This document shows positions 47,547 through 55,998 of a stretch of 64,000 nt of DNA, one piece after another (within the stretch, counting starts at the first letter, position 1; the number at the start of each line of letters is the position of its first letter). Position numbers and translations under genes: made by a program. The DNA is taken from positions 310,001-374,000 of the forward strand of contig NZ_JANLCN010000003.1 in assembly GCF_024979255.1 (NCBI RefSeq), in the 5' to 3' direction. The notes beneath the pieces are model-generated. The model saw nothing but the letters and a program-made list of their open reading frames with translations, was not told the DNA's origin and did no database searches. The stretch comes from Herbiconiux moechotypicola. Lineage in GTDB: Bacteria > Actinomycetota > Actinomycetes > Actinomycetales > Microbacteriaceae.

Positions 47547-47877
47547 GGCGCGATCCGAGCGGGCAAAGGGCGACCTCGCCCTCATCCCGGGCAGCATGGG
47601 CACAGGCTCCTACATCGTCCGCGGCCTCGGAAACCCGGCAAGCTTCCAGAGCGCCTCGCACGGCGCCGGCCGGAAGATGAGCCGGAGCGCCGCGAAGCGG
47701 GCCTTCACGGTCGACGACCTCGTCGAGCAGACCGCGGGCATCGAGTCCCGGAAGGACGCAGGCGTGGTCGACGAGATCCCCGGCGCCTACAAGGACATTC
47801 ACGGGGTCATCGCCGCACAGCGCGACCTCGTGGACGTCGTCGAGCACCTTCAGACCGTGCTCTGCGTGAAGGGCTGA
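47547..47877 (+). pseudogene. rtcB: Remnant of an RtcB RNA ligase, C-terminal part
   Basis: Directly joined to the methyltransferase remnant. GAIRAGKG is followed by one extra G in GGG (47568-47570), then DLALIPGSMGTGSYIVRG, ASHGAGRKMSR (the motif with the histidine that is guanylylated in RtcB), ESRKDAGVVDEIPGAYKDIHG and the terminal CVKG with the conserved lysine. Only about the last quarter of the family's 400-480 residues is left. RtcB repairs cleaved tRNAs, a useful phage function against tRNA-cutting defences. Confidence 0.8.
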
Positions 47878-47911
47878 GCTTCATTCCGGCGGATATAAGC
47901 CCTCGGCTTCA

Positions 47912-47943
47912 GAAGGCCCTCTCCACCTCGGAGGGGGCTTCTC
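47912..47943 (+). terminator. Probable terminator after the pseudogenes
   Basis: GAAGGCCCTCTCC and GGAGGGGGCTTC form a stem with a small bulge and loop ACCTC. No T run, so strength is uncertain. The 68 bases after it hold leader repeat copy 4. Confidence 0.5.
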
Positions 47944-47950
47944 CCGTATC

Positions 47951-47980
47951 TGAGCAGCCCGCCTCTCCTGGCCCCCTCCT
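47951..47980 (+). promoter_or_regulatory. Prophage leader repeat, copy 4 (before the clamp-like gene)
   Basis: TGAGCAGCC (47951-47959) and CTGGCCCCCTCCT (47968-47980), 31 bases before the TTG at 48012; CTCCT can pair with the AGGAG ribosome site. Confidence 0.58.
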
Positions 47981-48011
47981 ACTCCGACCCCTACGAAAGG
48001 AGCTCGGCCCC

Positions 48012-48662
48012 TTGTCCGAAACTCTCACCCTCAGCACGTCGGCGCTCGCCGCGGTCGCGTCCGTCGCCGTCGCGGCGTCGAAGGACGGCGTGACTCCCGT
48101 GATCCAGGCTGTCCACCTCAAAGCGTCCAGCGGCCAGCTCGTCGCCATTGCCACGGACCGCTACCGAGTCGCTCGCGTGACGATCATCCCGACCGGCGAA
48201 CAGGCGACCTTCACCGACATTGACGCCTTGATCCCGGCCAAGCTCCTCCAGGACTTCGCCTCCGCCGTGAAGCGCGCGAAGCTCCTCCCGATCCCTGACG
48301 GCGTCTCGATCGAGACCGACGGAGACGTAGTAAGTCTCTCGTGCGACCAGGCCGGCGTCTCGCAGAAAGGCCTCGTCGCGAAGGGCAACTACCCGCCCGT
48401 TGCACGACTGTTTCCGGCAGATGAGGACGCATTCGGCGAGATAGGAGAGATCAGCTTCCGGGCCGACTGGCTCGCCGACTTCGCCAAGCTCGACCACCCG
48501 GCCTACGCGTCTCGGAACACCGATCCGGACCGAAAGATCCCAAAGCTCCGCTTCATGAAGGGCGCGAGCTCCACAAAGCCCGGCCCGATCTACGCGACTC
48601 GGGACTTCGGCGCGGGCGGCTCGATCGAGTACCTGCTCCAGCCCCACATCCTCCTCCGCTGA
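48012..48662 (+). CDS. DnaN-like sliding-clamp protein of the prophage
   Basis: 216 residues, TTG start after AAAGGAG. AVHLKASSGQLVAIATDRYRVARVTI is the characteristic bacterial beta-clamp strand-loop; ALIPAKLLQDFASAVKRAK and ISFRADWLADFAKL fit clamp helices. At about 60% of host DnaN length it may hold two of the three clamp domains. It may recruit host polymerase to phage DNA or decoy the host clamp loader. No phage polymerase is seen nearby. Confidence 0.72.
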   Translation: MSETLTLSTSALAAVASVAVAASKDGVTPVIQAVHLKASSGQLVAIATDRYRVARVTIIPTGEQATFTDIDALIPAKLLQDFASAVKRAKLLPIPDGVSIETDGDVVSLSCDQAGVSQKGLVAKGNYPPVARLFPADEDAFGEIGEISFRADWLADFAKLDHPAYASRNTDPDRKIPKLRFMKGASSTKPGPIYATRDFGAGGSIEYLLQPHILLR

Positions 48663-48682
48663 CCCCCGAAAGGACCCTCACC

Positions 48683-48853
48683 GTGGTAACCAAGAAGCGC
48701 TACTCCGGCCGCGACTCCGTCAAGTGGAGCGTGAAGACCTACGCCGGGGAGATCCTCGCCCGCCTCCGCAACGGGGCCCCGCAGAAGTTCGACGGATTCG
48801 CCACCGCGAACGCCGTTGCCCGGCAGCTCGGCGGCGTCGCCGTCCGCGACTAG
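48683..48853 (+). CDS. Small basic prophage protein, 56 residues
   Basis: GTG start after GAAAGGA; VVTKKRYSGRDSVKWSVKTY, then ANAVARQLGGVAVRD. Basic, possibly nucleic-acid binding. Its stop overlaps the next GTG by one base. Confidence 0.55.
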   Translation: MVTKKRYSGRDSVKWSVKTYAGEILARLRNGAPQKFDGFATANAVARQLGGVAVRD

Positions 48854-49185
48854 TGGCAGAGCCCACGGTCACCGTCGAGCAGCACGTCGCAAGGCTCAGG
48901 GCCGACCCGGCACGCCGAGAGAAGCGCTACCCCTGGCAAGGCATCGCCGGGACCGAGCACGTCGAGCCCGCGTGGAACCAGCTTCTCCGCTCGATTGCCG
49001 ACTACATCGACGCCACCCGCGGCTCCGCCGTCGGCTACACCGCCGGCCGGATCGCCCTCTTCGAACTCGTCCGGCAGACCCCACCTCCACCCGTCCTCGA
49101 AATTCCCGACGACCTCATCCTCACCCCCGAGGAGCGCGCCTCGCTTGACGCTCCCGACAACCTCTCGAAAGGACCCATCGAATGA
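48853..49185 (+). CDS. Prophage protein, unknown
   Basis: 110 residues, GTG start within the previous stop. Helical: EQHVARLRADPARREKRYPW, NQLLRSIADYIDATRGSAVGYTAGRIALFELV. No recognised domain. Overlaps the next membrane-protein gene by four bases. Confidence 0.6.
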   Translation: MAEPTVTVEQHVARLRADPARREKRYPWQGIAGTEHVEPAWNQLLRSIADYIDATRGSAVGYTAGRIALFELVRQTPPPPVLEIPDDLILTPEERASLDAPDNLSKGPIE

Positions 49186-49427
49186 GCAACTCCTCCGGAG
49201 GGATCGGACTGGTTGGCCTCGGCCTCCTCGTCTCGATCGTCCTCGCCGTCCTGAAGCTGGCGGGCCCCCTGGCCGCCTGGTCGTGGGTGCTCGTCGCCTC
49301 TCCGTTCCTGATCGGCATCGCGACGACCCTCGCGATCATCTTCCTCGTCTTCATCTTCGCCGTCATCGGCGCCGCGGTGGTCGAGGCGAAGACCCAGAAG
49401 CCCGTCCGCAAGCTCTCGGCGCGTTAG
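49182..49427 (+). CDS. Two-helix membrane protein of the prophage
   Basis: 81 residues with two membrane helices (about 8-28 and 33-67, possibly three) and a basic end KTQKPVRKLSAR. Could be a holin-like or superinfection-exclusion protein; the endolysin is 2.4 kb away, so holin is only one option. Confidence 0.58.
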   Translation: MSNSSGGIGLVGLGLLVSIVLAVLKLAGPLAAWSWVLVASPFLIGIATTLAIIFLVFIFAVIGAAVVEAKTQKPVRKLSAR

Positions 49428-49471
49428 GAGATCGGCATGACCGAAACCGCGGTCATCTTCGACGCCGGGGC

Positions 49472-49735
49472 GTGACCGCTGAGGCCACGATCGCCTCGAT
49501 CGCAGCGAAGTACGACGACGAGCGGGGGACGTTGATCGCCAGCGCCCTCGCTCGCCGCGAATGGCGCCTCCGCCGCGGTGGCCGCGATTGCTCCCGCTGC
49601 CACCTGACCAAGCCCGTCTCGGCCTTCTCCCGAGACTCCAGAGAGAGGAGCGGCCTCCGGCGCTACTGCCGGGTTTGCGCCGCTCTCGCAGACCGTAAGA
49701 GGGCAGACGCCCTCCAGACCGAAGGACTCATATGA
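49472..49735 (+). CDS. Small zinc-ribbon protein
   Basis: 87 residues, GTG start. CSRCHLTKPVSAF...GLRRYCRVC gives two CxxC pairs 20-odd residues apart, a zinc-ribbon of the kind often found beside or within HNH nucleases. Likely DNA-binding. Stop overlaps the lipoprotein start by four bases. Confidence 0.65.
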   Translation: MTAEATIASIAAKYDDERGTLIASALARREWRLRRGGRDCSRCHLTKPVSAFSRDSRERSGLRRYCRVCAALADRKRADALQTEGLI

Positions 49736-50142
49736 AGAAACGAATCGCCGCCCTCGGCCTCCTCGGAGCGCTCGGAGCGGGCCTCCTGGCCGGGTGTACC
49801 TCGGACGCCGACCGCGCCTCCGAGAACCTCTCGACGGCCGCCGAGCAGTTCGAAGTCCAGCGCCAGATCACGTTCATCAACGGAATCACCGACCGCGAGA
49901 TGGTGGTGGTCGAGGGCCGATGCTCGGTCGAGACCGCCGACTCGTTCCTGGCCGGCGCCGTAGAGGTGACCTGCAAGGTGGGCGAGGACCAGTACAAGAA
50001 GAACTTCCTCGTCCCCGGCGACAACGCGATCGTGACCGTCGAGCAGCTCGACCCGATCGACGTCAGTGTCTACCACTACCGATTCATCATCAAGCCGGAG
50101 AACCTCCTACCCGACCTCGACGTCCAGACGGGCGACCAGTAG
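49732..50142 (+). CDS. Prophage-encoded lipoprotein
   Basis: 136 residues. A basic start, hydrophobic segment and lipobox LLAGC with Cys22. The mature part is beta-rich (FEVQRQITFINGITDREMVVVEG, VYHYRFIIKPENLLPDL). It would sit on the outer face of the membrane. Prophage lipoproteins of this size often block superinfection, which is an inference here. Confidence 0.78.
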   Translation: MKKRIAALGLLGALGAGLLAGCTSDADRASENLSTAAEQFEVQRQITFINGITDREMVVVEGRCSVETADSFLAGAVEVTCKVGEDQYKKNFLVPGDNAIVTVEQLDPIDVSVYHYRFIIKPENLLPDLDVQTGDQ

Positions 50143-50161
50143 CGCCCGATTCGGCGTAACC

Positions 50162-50176
50162 CTGGCCCCCTCCTCA
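50162..50176 (+). promoter_or_regulatory. Prophage leader repeat, copy 5 (before tRNA-Trp)
   Basis: CTGGCCCCCTCCTCAT without the TGAGCAGCC part, 75 bases before the tRNA. Confidence 0.45.
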
Positions 50177-50251
50177 TGTAGGGAAGCTCTTAGCCCTGTC
50201 CTCGCGCCCCGCGCTCCAACCCATACCGGAGGCGGCCGTAGACAGGTCATC

Positions 50252-50325
50252 GGGGCGGTAGCTCAATTGGTGAGAGCAGCGGCCTCCAAAGCCGCGAGAT
50301 GGTGGTTCGAGTCCATCCCGCCCCG
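50252..50325 (+). tRNA. tRNA-Trp (CCA anticodon), prophage-encoded
   Basis: Acceptor GGGGCGG/CCGCCCC, D-arm GCTCAATTGGTGAGAGC, anticodon stem GCGGC/GCCGC with loop CTCCAAA, T-arm GGTGGTTCGAGTCCATC and discriminator G as expected for Trp. CCA is not encoded. 74 bases. Confidence 0.93.
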
Positions 50326-50425
50326 CGAGGGTAGGCAGTAAGGCCGCGTCACGCGCCGGTCCGCTTCCGCCTGCCCGTGAACCCATCCGACCGCCGAGGT
50401 CGAGGCGACGACGCCTCCCCGGCCC

Positions 50426-50481
50426 GAGGCCCTTCGGCCGCTGACTCTGGACTCAATCCGGAAGAGCCGCCGAAGGGCCTC
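50426..50481 (+). terminator. Terminator after tRNA-Trp
   Basis: GAGGCCCTTCGGC (50426-50438) and GCCGAAGGGCCTC (50469-50481) pair perfectly, followed by TTTGTC. The loop is 30 bases. Confidence 0.75.
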
Positions 50482-50487
50482 TTTGTC

Positions 50488-50811
50488 ATGCCCTCCAGGA
50501 GGCGCCGAGTGTGGTCTGAGGATCGAAGCGCTCGCGCCGAGCGGCTCCCCGGGGACTGGGCAAAGCGCCGCATGAGGGTGCTCCGCCGCGACGCCTACCG
50601 GTGCCAAGCCCGAGACTCAGCGGGTATCCAGTGCGGCGCCCCAGCGAACCAGGTGGACCACATCGTCCATGGCGACGACCACGAGCTCGACAACCTACAG
50701 GCGCTCTGCCGCTGGCACCACGCGCGCAAGAGCAGCGCCGAGGGCGTGTCCTCGCGCCGCCCGCGAGCGCGCCAGAGCCGAGAGCCCGAGCGGCATCCGG
50801 GCTCCCTCTGA
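50488..50811 (+). CDS. HNH endonuclease beside the terminase genes
   Basis: 107 residues from the ATG just after the terminator; a longer frame upstream would run through the hairpin. YRCQARDSAGIQCGAPANQVDHIVHGDDHELDNLQALCRWHHARK has the CxxxxC, VDHI, N and CxxHH features of HNH nucleases. HNH proteins next to terminase assist packaging cleavage in many siphoviruses. Confidence 0.85.
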   Translation: MPSRRRRVWSEDRSARAERLPGDWAKRRMRVLRRDAYRCQARDSAGIQCGAPANQVDHIVHGDDHELDNLQALCRWHHARKSSAEGVSSRRPRARQSREPERHPGSL

Positions 50812-50916
50812 AAACGGGTGCAACCCGCGTCAGGGGTGGGGGTAGACCCTCTCCCGCCCCCATCGGCCCCGTCCGGTTCGGCATAGCGCCTTCACCAGCG
50901 CGCAAGTCTGAGGGTT

Positions 50917-51372
50917 TTGAAAAATCGCCACAAGACGGAGGTTTCGAACAAATTGACTGAGCCTCGACCCGCCACAGGCCAGGCCCGCCCCGGCAATGAC
51001 CACGCCCGCGGTCGTCGGAATGCCGCCCCCGACCTCTTCGATCGGGCAGAGCGCGCGCTCGTCGGCTCCTATTGGTACTTCAGTCGCCGAAACTGGCGCG
51101 GCGAGGCGAAGAAGCCAGACCTCGGTGGCATAACGATCGAGGTCGACCGCAAGACACCGGACCCGGCGAAGCCGTTCCTCGTTCGGTATAGCGCGACGCA
51201 CACGGAGCGGCACGCGCGAATCGACCGAGCCATGCTCGCCGTCGAGACCGTCCGCGCCGAGCAAATCGAAGTCGAGAACGAGCGCTATTACCGGGCCAAC
51301 CCGCTCGCCCGTCCTGGGCTCGCGCAGGCGCTCGCTGCCGCCCTCCAGCGCTCCACGGCCACCGAAAGCTAG
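50917..51372 (+). CDS. Prophage protein upstream of terminase, unknown
   Basis: 151 residues from a TTG. A basic start (NHARGRRNA) and a central RAERALVGSYWYFSRRNWRG. It may be a DNA-binding packaging accessory. No recognised family. Confidence 0.58.
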   Translation: MKNRHKTEVSNKLTEPRPATGQARPGNDHARGRRNAAPDLFDRAERALVGSYWYFSRRNWRGEAKKPDLGGITIEVDRKTPDPAKPFLVRYSATHTERHARIDRAMLAVETVRAEQIEVENERYYRANPLARPGLAQALAAALQRSTATES

Positions 51373-51422
51373 CTCGCCCGCCAACAATTCGCACAGCGTT
51401 TGTCAGACCCGAAGGAGGGCCC

Positions 51423-51860
51423 ATGGCCGCCGGCCCCCTCCCCAAGGAGCAACACCAGCGCGACCGCGACACCAAGCGCCGAAAGGCCGACGTCGTCGAG
51501 GTCAAGCGCGACGGCGAAGTCCGAGGACGCCCACTCCCCAGCGCCGAGCTCTACGACCAGCGGACAATCGCGTGGCACGACACGTGGCGCCGCTCGCCCC
51601 AGGCCCAGCTCTTCGAGGAAACCGACTGGCTCCGGCTCGAACTACTCGCCCCGCTCGTCGACTCCAACTTCCGGCGCCCGTCGGCCGCCGCCCTGTCTGA
51701 GATCCGGCTCAACGAAGAGCGCCTCGGCGCCCTCTACGTCGACCGCCTCCGGGCGAAGATCCGCATCGCCGAGCCCGAGTCCTCCGGCCACACCGCCCCC
51801 GTTCTCCAGCTCGCCACGCGGGCCGACGCTCACGCGCGCCTTCGCGGCGAGACGACCTAG
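51423..51860 (+). CDS. terS: Terminase small subunit
   Basis: 145 residues. A basic start (KEQHQRDRDTKRRKA) and YDQRTIAWHDTWRRSPQAQLFEETDWLRLELLAPLVDSNF resemble small terminases of actinophages. It recognises the packaging site. It is separated from the large subunit by the endolysin gene. Confidence 0.75.
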   Translation: MAAGPLPKEQHQRDRDTKRRKADVVEVKRDGEVRGRPLPSAELYDQRTIAWHDTWRRSPQAQLFEETDWLRLELLAPLVDSNFRRPSAAALSEIRLNEERLGALYVDRLRAKIRIAEPESSGHTAPVLQLATRADAHARLRGETT

Positions 51861-51873
51861 AAGGAGCCACCGC

Positions 51874-52722
51874 ATGGGAATGGTCGACGGAAACGGCCTG
51901 ATCGAGTGGGAAGGCGGGCTCTTCGACCCCGCGGGTGACCTGCTCCCCCGCGTGCGCTGGGCCTTCGAGCACATCCGCGCCGAGGGCATCCGAATCCTCC
52001 TCAACGAGGCCGGGCGCCCCTACGGAGTCCCCTCCGACCGCTACGCCACCTCGGCGGCCAACACCCAGTCCGGCCGGTCCACGGTCTGGTACCAGTGGGG
52101 TCGCTACCTCCGCGGCGAGACCCCCTCCGCCGCGAACCCCGCCCTTGGCCCCTACGCGAGCGAGCACACGCAGGGTAAAGCGATCGACTCGAACACCTCA
52201 GACATGAGCGCCCGGACCCGCATCCTCCGCATGGTCGGGATGATCAACACGATTGCGTCTGAGTCCTGGCACTCCGCGATTCGGTTCGACTCGCAGGTCG
52301 ACCTCTCCGCCTACGCATCCGGCGGCTACACCCCGATTTCTCCCGCCCTGACAGACGAGGACATTCTCTTGGCAAACATCGAAGACCTGAAGGACGTCCT
52401 CTCGGCCATCCTGACGACCATCGCCACCTCGGACGACGCGACGAAGACCGCGACCATCGTCCGGAACTACGTCGCAGAGAGCCAGAACACGGTCGCGACC
52501 GCGCTCATCTACCCCGATGGCACCGCCGTGAAGCTCAACGCCCAGCAGGACGTCGACGCCGCCGTCGTTGCGCACGCGATCGTCTACGGCTTGAAGCCGA
52601 CGAACGACAAGCTCTCGTCCCCGCGCGACCGATTCGGGTCGCAGCTCGTGACCGCCCAGTGGCAGGCCTTCTGGAAGAACTACCCCGGCACGAAGGTCGG
52701 CTTCGACAAGGACGGCCTCTAA
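51874..52722 (+). CDS. Endolysin, M15-type D-Ala-D-Ala carboxypeptidase-like
   Basis: 282 residues, start after AAGGAG. SEHTQGKAID (96-105, Zn ligands His98 and Asp105) and ESWH (His133) are the VanY/M15 signature. The second half (ENIEDLKDVLSAILTTIA, NYVAESQNTVATALIY) is helical and may bind the wall. It cuts peptidoglycan peptides at lysis. Its place between the two terminase genes is unusual. Confidence 0.82.
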   Translation: MGMVDGNGLIEWEGGLFDPAGDLLPRVRWAFEHIRAEGIRILLNEAGRPYGVPSDRYATSAANTQSGRSTVWYQWGRYLRGETPSAANPALGPYASEHTQGKAIDSNTSDMSARTRILRMVGMINTIASESWHSAIRFDSQVDLSAYASGGYTPISPALTDEDILLANIEDLKDVLSAILTTIATSDDATKTATIVRNYVAESQNTVATALIYPDGTAVKLNAQQDVDAAVVAHAIVYGLKPTNDKLSSPRDRFGSQLVTAQWQAFWKNYPGTKVGFDKDGL

Positions 52723-52747
52723 CCGACAACGCCGAGGAGGTCCCGAC

Positions 52748-54439
52748 TTGGCCCTCCTCCCCGTCGTCTCCGTCCCCGAGTTCCCGCTCGACGGGTCCAT
52801 CCCGACCCTCGGCTGGGGCGTCATCGCGTGGACCGAGGACTATCTACTCCAGCCCGACGGTGACCAGGCCGGAGAGCCCTTCCGCTTCACCCGCGAGCAA
52901 CTCAACTTCATCCTCTGGTGGTACGCCCTCGACCGGAACGGTCGCTTCACCTACCGCCGAGCGGTCCTCCGCCGCGCGAAGGGATGGGGCAAGTCCCCGT
53001 TCCTCGGCGCCCTCGCCCTCGCCGAGCTCCTCGGCCCTGTCCGCTTCGGCGGCTGGCTCGACAACGGCGAGCCCGACGCGATCCGCCACCCGATGCCGTG
53101 GATCGTCATCGCGGGTGTCTCCGAGCAGCAGACCCGAAACACCTTCGACGCCATCCGAGCGATGGCCGAGGACTCCGAACTCGTCGACGACTACGGCCTC
53201 GACGTCGGGATGACCCGCATCCTCGCCCCCGGCGGCGGCAAGATCATCATGATCACCGCGAACGCCGCGACGCAGGAGGGCGCCCGGCCGTCGTTCGCGA
53301 TCCTCGACGAGACGCACCACTGGACGAAGACGAACGGCGGCGCAAAGCTCGCCCGAGTCGTCCGCCGCAACCTCGCGAAGTCGCGCGACGGCGCCGCCCG
53401 CGCCATCGAGACCACGAACGCTCACGAGCCCGGACAAGAGTCCGTTGCCGAGGCCTCCTATCTCGCGTGGCGTGCAATCGTCGAAGGACGGTCGAAGTCG
53501 ACCGGCGTCCTCTACGACAGCCGCGAGGCTCCGGACACCGTCGACCTCGCCGACGAGCGCTCCGTCATGGAGGGCCTCCGGTGTGCATACGGCGACGCCT
53601 ATTGGGTCGACCTCGAACGCATTCTCTCCGAGGTATACGACCCCGACACTCCCCCTGAGGAAGCTCGCCGCTTCTACCTCAACCAGATCGTGGCCGCCGC
53701 CGACTCGTGGGTAGCTCCGCCCGAGTGGGCGAAGAACGAGCGCCAGGATCTCGCCCCGCTCGCGTTCGGCGACCCCAACGCCCGCCGACCCGGCGGGGAC
53801 ATGGTCGCTCTCGGATTCGACGGATCTCTGACCGACGACTCCACGGCCCTCGTCGCCTGCCGCATCTCCGACGGCGCGGCCTTCCTCCTGGCGATCTGGG
53901 AGAAGCCCGAAGGACCCGCCGGTCAAGGCTGGGAGGTCCCGAAGGACCAGGTCCGCGACGCCGTGGACCACGCCTTCTCAACCCTCGACGTCGTCGCGTT
54001 CTTCTCCGACGTCGCCTATTGGGAGACCGACGTCGACGCATGGCGCGACGAGTACGCCGAGCGCCTCGTCGTGAAAGCCACCACCCGTCACGCCGTCGGA
54101 TGGGACATGCGCGGCCACCAGATGGACACCACCCGATCGACCGAGGCGCTCCACCGCGCCATCACCGACGGCGAACTCCCCTGGGGCAAGCACGACCTCA
54201 TCGCCGGCCCCGGCGCCGGGTCGATCGCCGCGGACGAAGTCCTGAAGCGCCACGTCCTGAACGCTCGCCGCCGCCCGAACCGCTGGGGAATCAGCTTCGG
54301 CAAGGAGACCCGCGAGTCTCCGAAGAAGGTCGACGCGCTCGCCGCCCTCATCCTCGCCCGCATGGCCCGTACCCGCGCACTCGCGGACGGCGCCCTGAAG
54401 AAGCGACGCCGCCCCACGGGCCGCGTGGCCGGCTTCTAA
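52748..54439 (+). CDS. terL: Terminase large subunit
   Basis: 563 residues from TTG. ATPase motifs RRAKGWGKS (75-83) and FAILDETHHW (about 183-192), then the nuclease domain with MVALGFDGSLTDDSTALV. It translocates and cuts concatemer DNA at the portal. Full length for the family. Confidence 0.92.
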   Translation: MALLPVVSVPEFPLDGSIPTLGWGVIAWTEDYLLQPDGDQAGEPFRFTREQLNFILWWYALDRNGRFTYRRAVLRRAKGWGKSPFLGALALAELLGPVRFGGWLDNGEPDAIRHPMPWIVIAGVSEQQTRNTFDAIRAMAEDSELVDDYGLDVGMTRILAPGGGKIIMITANAATQEGARPSFAILDETHHWTKTNGGAKLARVVRRNLAKSRDGAARAIETTNAHEPGQESVAEASYLAWRAIVEGRSKSTGVLYDSREAPDTVDLADERSVMEGLRCAYGDAYWVDLERILSEVYDPDTPPEEARRFYLNQIVAAADSWVAPPEWAKNERQDLAPLAFGDPNARRPGGDMVALGFDGSLTDDSTALVACRISDGAAFLLAIWEKPEGPAGQGWEVPKDQVRDAVDHAFSTLDVVAFFSDVAYWETDVDAWRDEYAERLVVKATTRHAVGWDMRGHQMDTTRSTEALHRAITDGELPWGKHDLIAGPGAGSIAADEVLKRHVLNARRRPNRWGISFGKETRESPKKVDALAALILARMARTRALADGALKKRRRPTGRVAGF

Positions 54440-54461
54440 CCGAACCCTGGAGGTCGACCCT

Positions 54462-55985
54462 TTGGCTGTAGACGCGAAGCTCGTCGAGAAGCTCGACGAG
54501 CAGCTCCGCGCCGACCTCGACAAGGACGGCCGCCTCGGCCTCGTGCGGCGCTACCTGAGGGGTGACCACAATCTCCCCTACATGCCGAAGAAGGCGAAGA
54601 AGGAGTTCGCGCACCTCGCGAAGGTCGCGATCACCAACTGGACACCGCTGGTGTCCGACACCTACGCGAAGGGTCTCTTCGTCGACGGTTACCGCGCGGC
54701 GAAGACCCGAGACAACGCGGGCCCCTGGACCTACTGGCAAGAGAACGGTCTCGACGCCCGACAGGCAATCGCCCACCGCGGTGCGATCGAGTACGGCACC
54801 AGCTACGCGCTCATCCTGCCCGGTCAGGCTGGCGCACGGCGCACCCCGTACTTCCGCCCGCTCTCACCCCTGAAGAGCGCCGCCTGGTACCGAGACGACG
54901 ACGACGAGTTCCCCGAGATCGCCTTCCGGCGCCGCGGGGAGACGATCGACGGAACGCAGCTCGTCGAACTCTTCGACAACACGAACCGCTACACCTACGC
55001 GAAGCCAAAGGAGGGTAACTGGACCCAGTCGCGCGTTGACGCCCACGGCCTCGGCGTGACCCCATTCGTGCGCTTCCGAGACCGCCTGGACGACGAGGCC
55101 ACCGGAGTAATCCGGCCCATCCTGAACCTCCAGGACCGTGTAAACGAGATCGTCTTTTCGACTCTCATCGCGATCCAGTACGCCTCCTTCCGCCAGCGCT
55201 GGGCCACCGGCCTCGCGATCCCCGAGGACGAAGAGACCGGTGAGCCTGTCGAGCCCTTCGAAGCCGCGGTGAACCGCCTATGGGTTGCAGAGGACGCCGA
55301 GGCGCGCTTCGGCGACTTCGCCCAAACGGAACTCTCCGGCCACCACTCGGCCTACGACTCCGGCGTGAAGACGCTCGCCGCCATCTCCCAGGTGTCGCCC
55401 AACATCATGACCGGCGACCTCGTCAACGTGAATGCCGAGACGCTGGCCCAGATGCAGGACACCACGCAGCGCAAGCTCGGCGAGTACGAGACCCTCTTCG
55501 GCGAGGCTTGGGAGTCAGGCTTCCGCCTGGCCGCCCGAGCAGCCGGTGACTCCGCAGGCGCCGCCGACACGAGCGCCGAGGTTCGCTGGCGCGACACCGA
55601 GGCGCGCGCACTCGCCGCCACGGTCGACGCGCTCGGCAAGATGGCGACGATGCTCTCCGTGCCCGTTGAGGCGCTCTGGGAGCAGATCCCCGGCATCACC
55701 GACGGCGATATCGCCCGCTGGCGGGACCTTCGCGACACGACCGACCCGATCGCCGAGCTCGCGGCCGAGTTCGATCGCCAGACGGCGGCCTCGACTGAGA
55801 GCGCGTCCGGTGACACCGACGGCGTGAAGGCTCAGGCCGACGCGCTCGGCTCGCTGATCCGTGCCGGCGTCGAGCCGAGCAGCGCCGCCTCGAAGGTCGG
55901 CCTCACGGGTGTGACCTTCACAGGCGCCGTACCGGTGTCGCTCCGTCTCCCGCAGACGGATGCGTCGGAGCTCGAACAGACATAG
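54462..55985 (+). CDS. Portal protein
   Basis: 507 residues from TTG. KKEFAHLAKVAITNWTPLVSDTYAKGLFVDGYR, LNLQDRVNEIVFSTLIAIQYASF and the stem-like TLAQMQDTTQRKLGEYETLFGEAW match siphovirus portals of the SPP1/gp6 type. It forms the dodecameric DNA gate of the capsid. Confidence 0.9.
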   Translation: MAVDAKLVEKLDEQLRADLDKDGRLGLVRRYLRGDHNLPYMPKKAKKEFAHLAKVAITNWTPLVSDTYAKGLFVDGYRAAKTRDNAGPWTYWQENGLDARQAIAHRGAIEYGTSYALILPGQAGARRTPYFRPLSPLKSAAWYRDDDDEFPEIAFRRRGETIDGTQLVELFDNTNRYTYAKPKEGNWTQSRVDAHGLGVTPFVRFRDRLDDEATGVIRPILNLQDRVNEIVFSTLIAIQYASFRQRWATGLAIPEDEETGEPVEPFEAAVNRLWVAEDAEARFGDFAQTELSGHHSAYDSGVKTLAAISQVSPNIMTGDLVNVNAETLAQMQDTTQRKLGEYETLFGEAWESGFRLAARAAGDSAGAADTSAEVRWRDTEARALAATVDALGKMATMLSVPVEALWEQIPGITDGDIARWRDLRDTTDPIAELAAEFDRQTAASTESASGDTDGVKAQADALGSLIRAGVEPSSAASKVGLTGVTFTGAVPVSLRLPQTDASELEQT

Positions 55986-55998
55986 GTGAGGAGGGCGG

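Noticed and set aside
49438-49476. A 12-codon frame (MTETAVIFDAGA) before the zinc-ribbon gene
   Set aside because: It overlaps the next GTG in the coupled style and has a possible start, but 12 codons are too few to support a gene.
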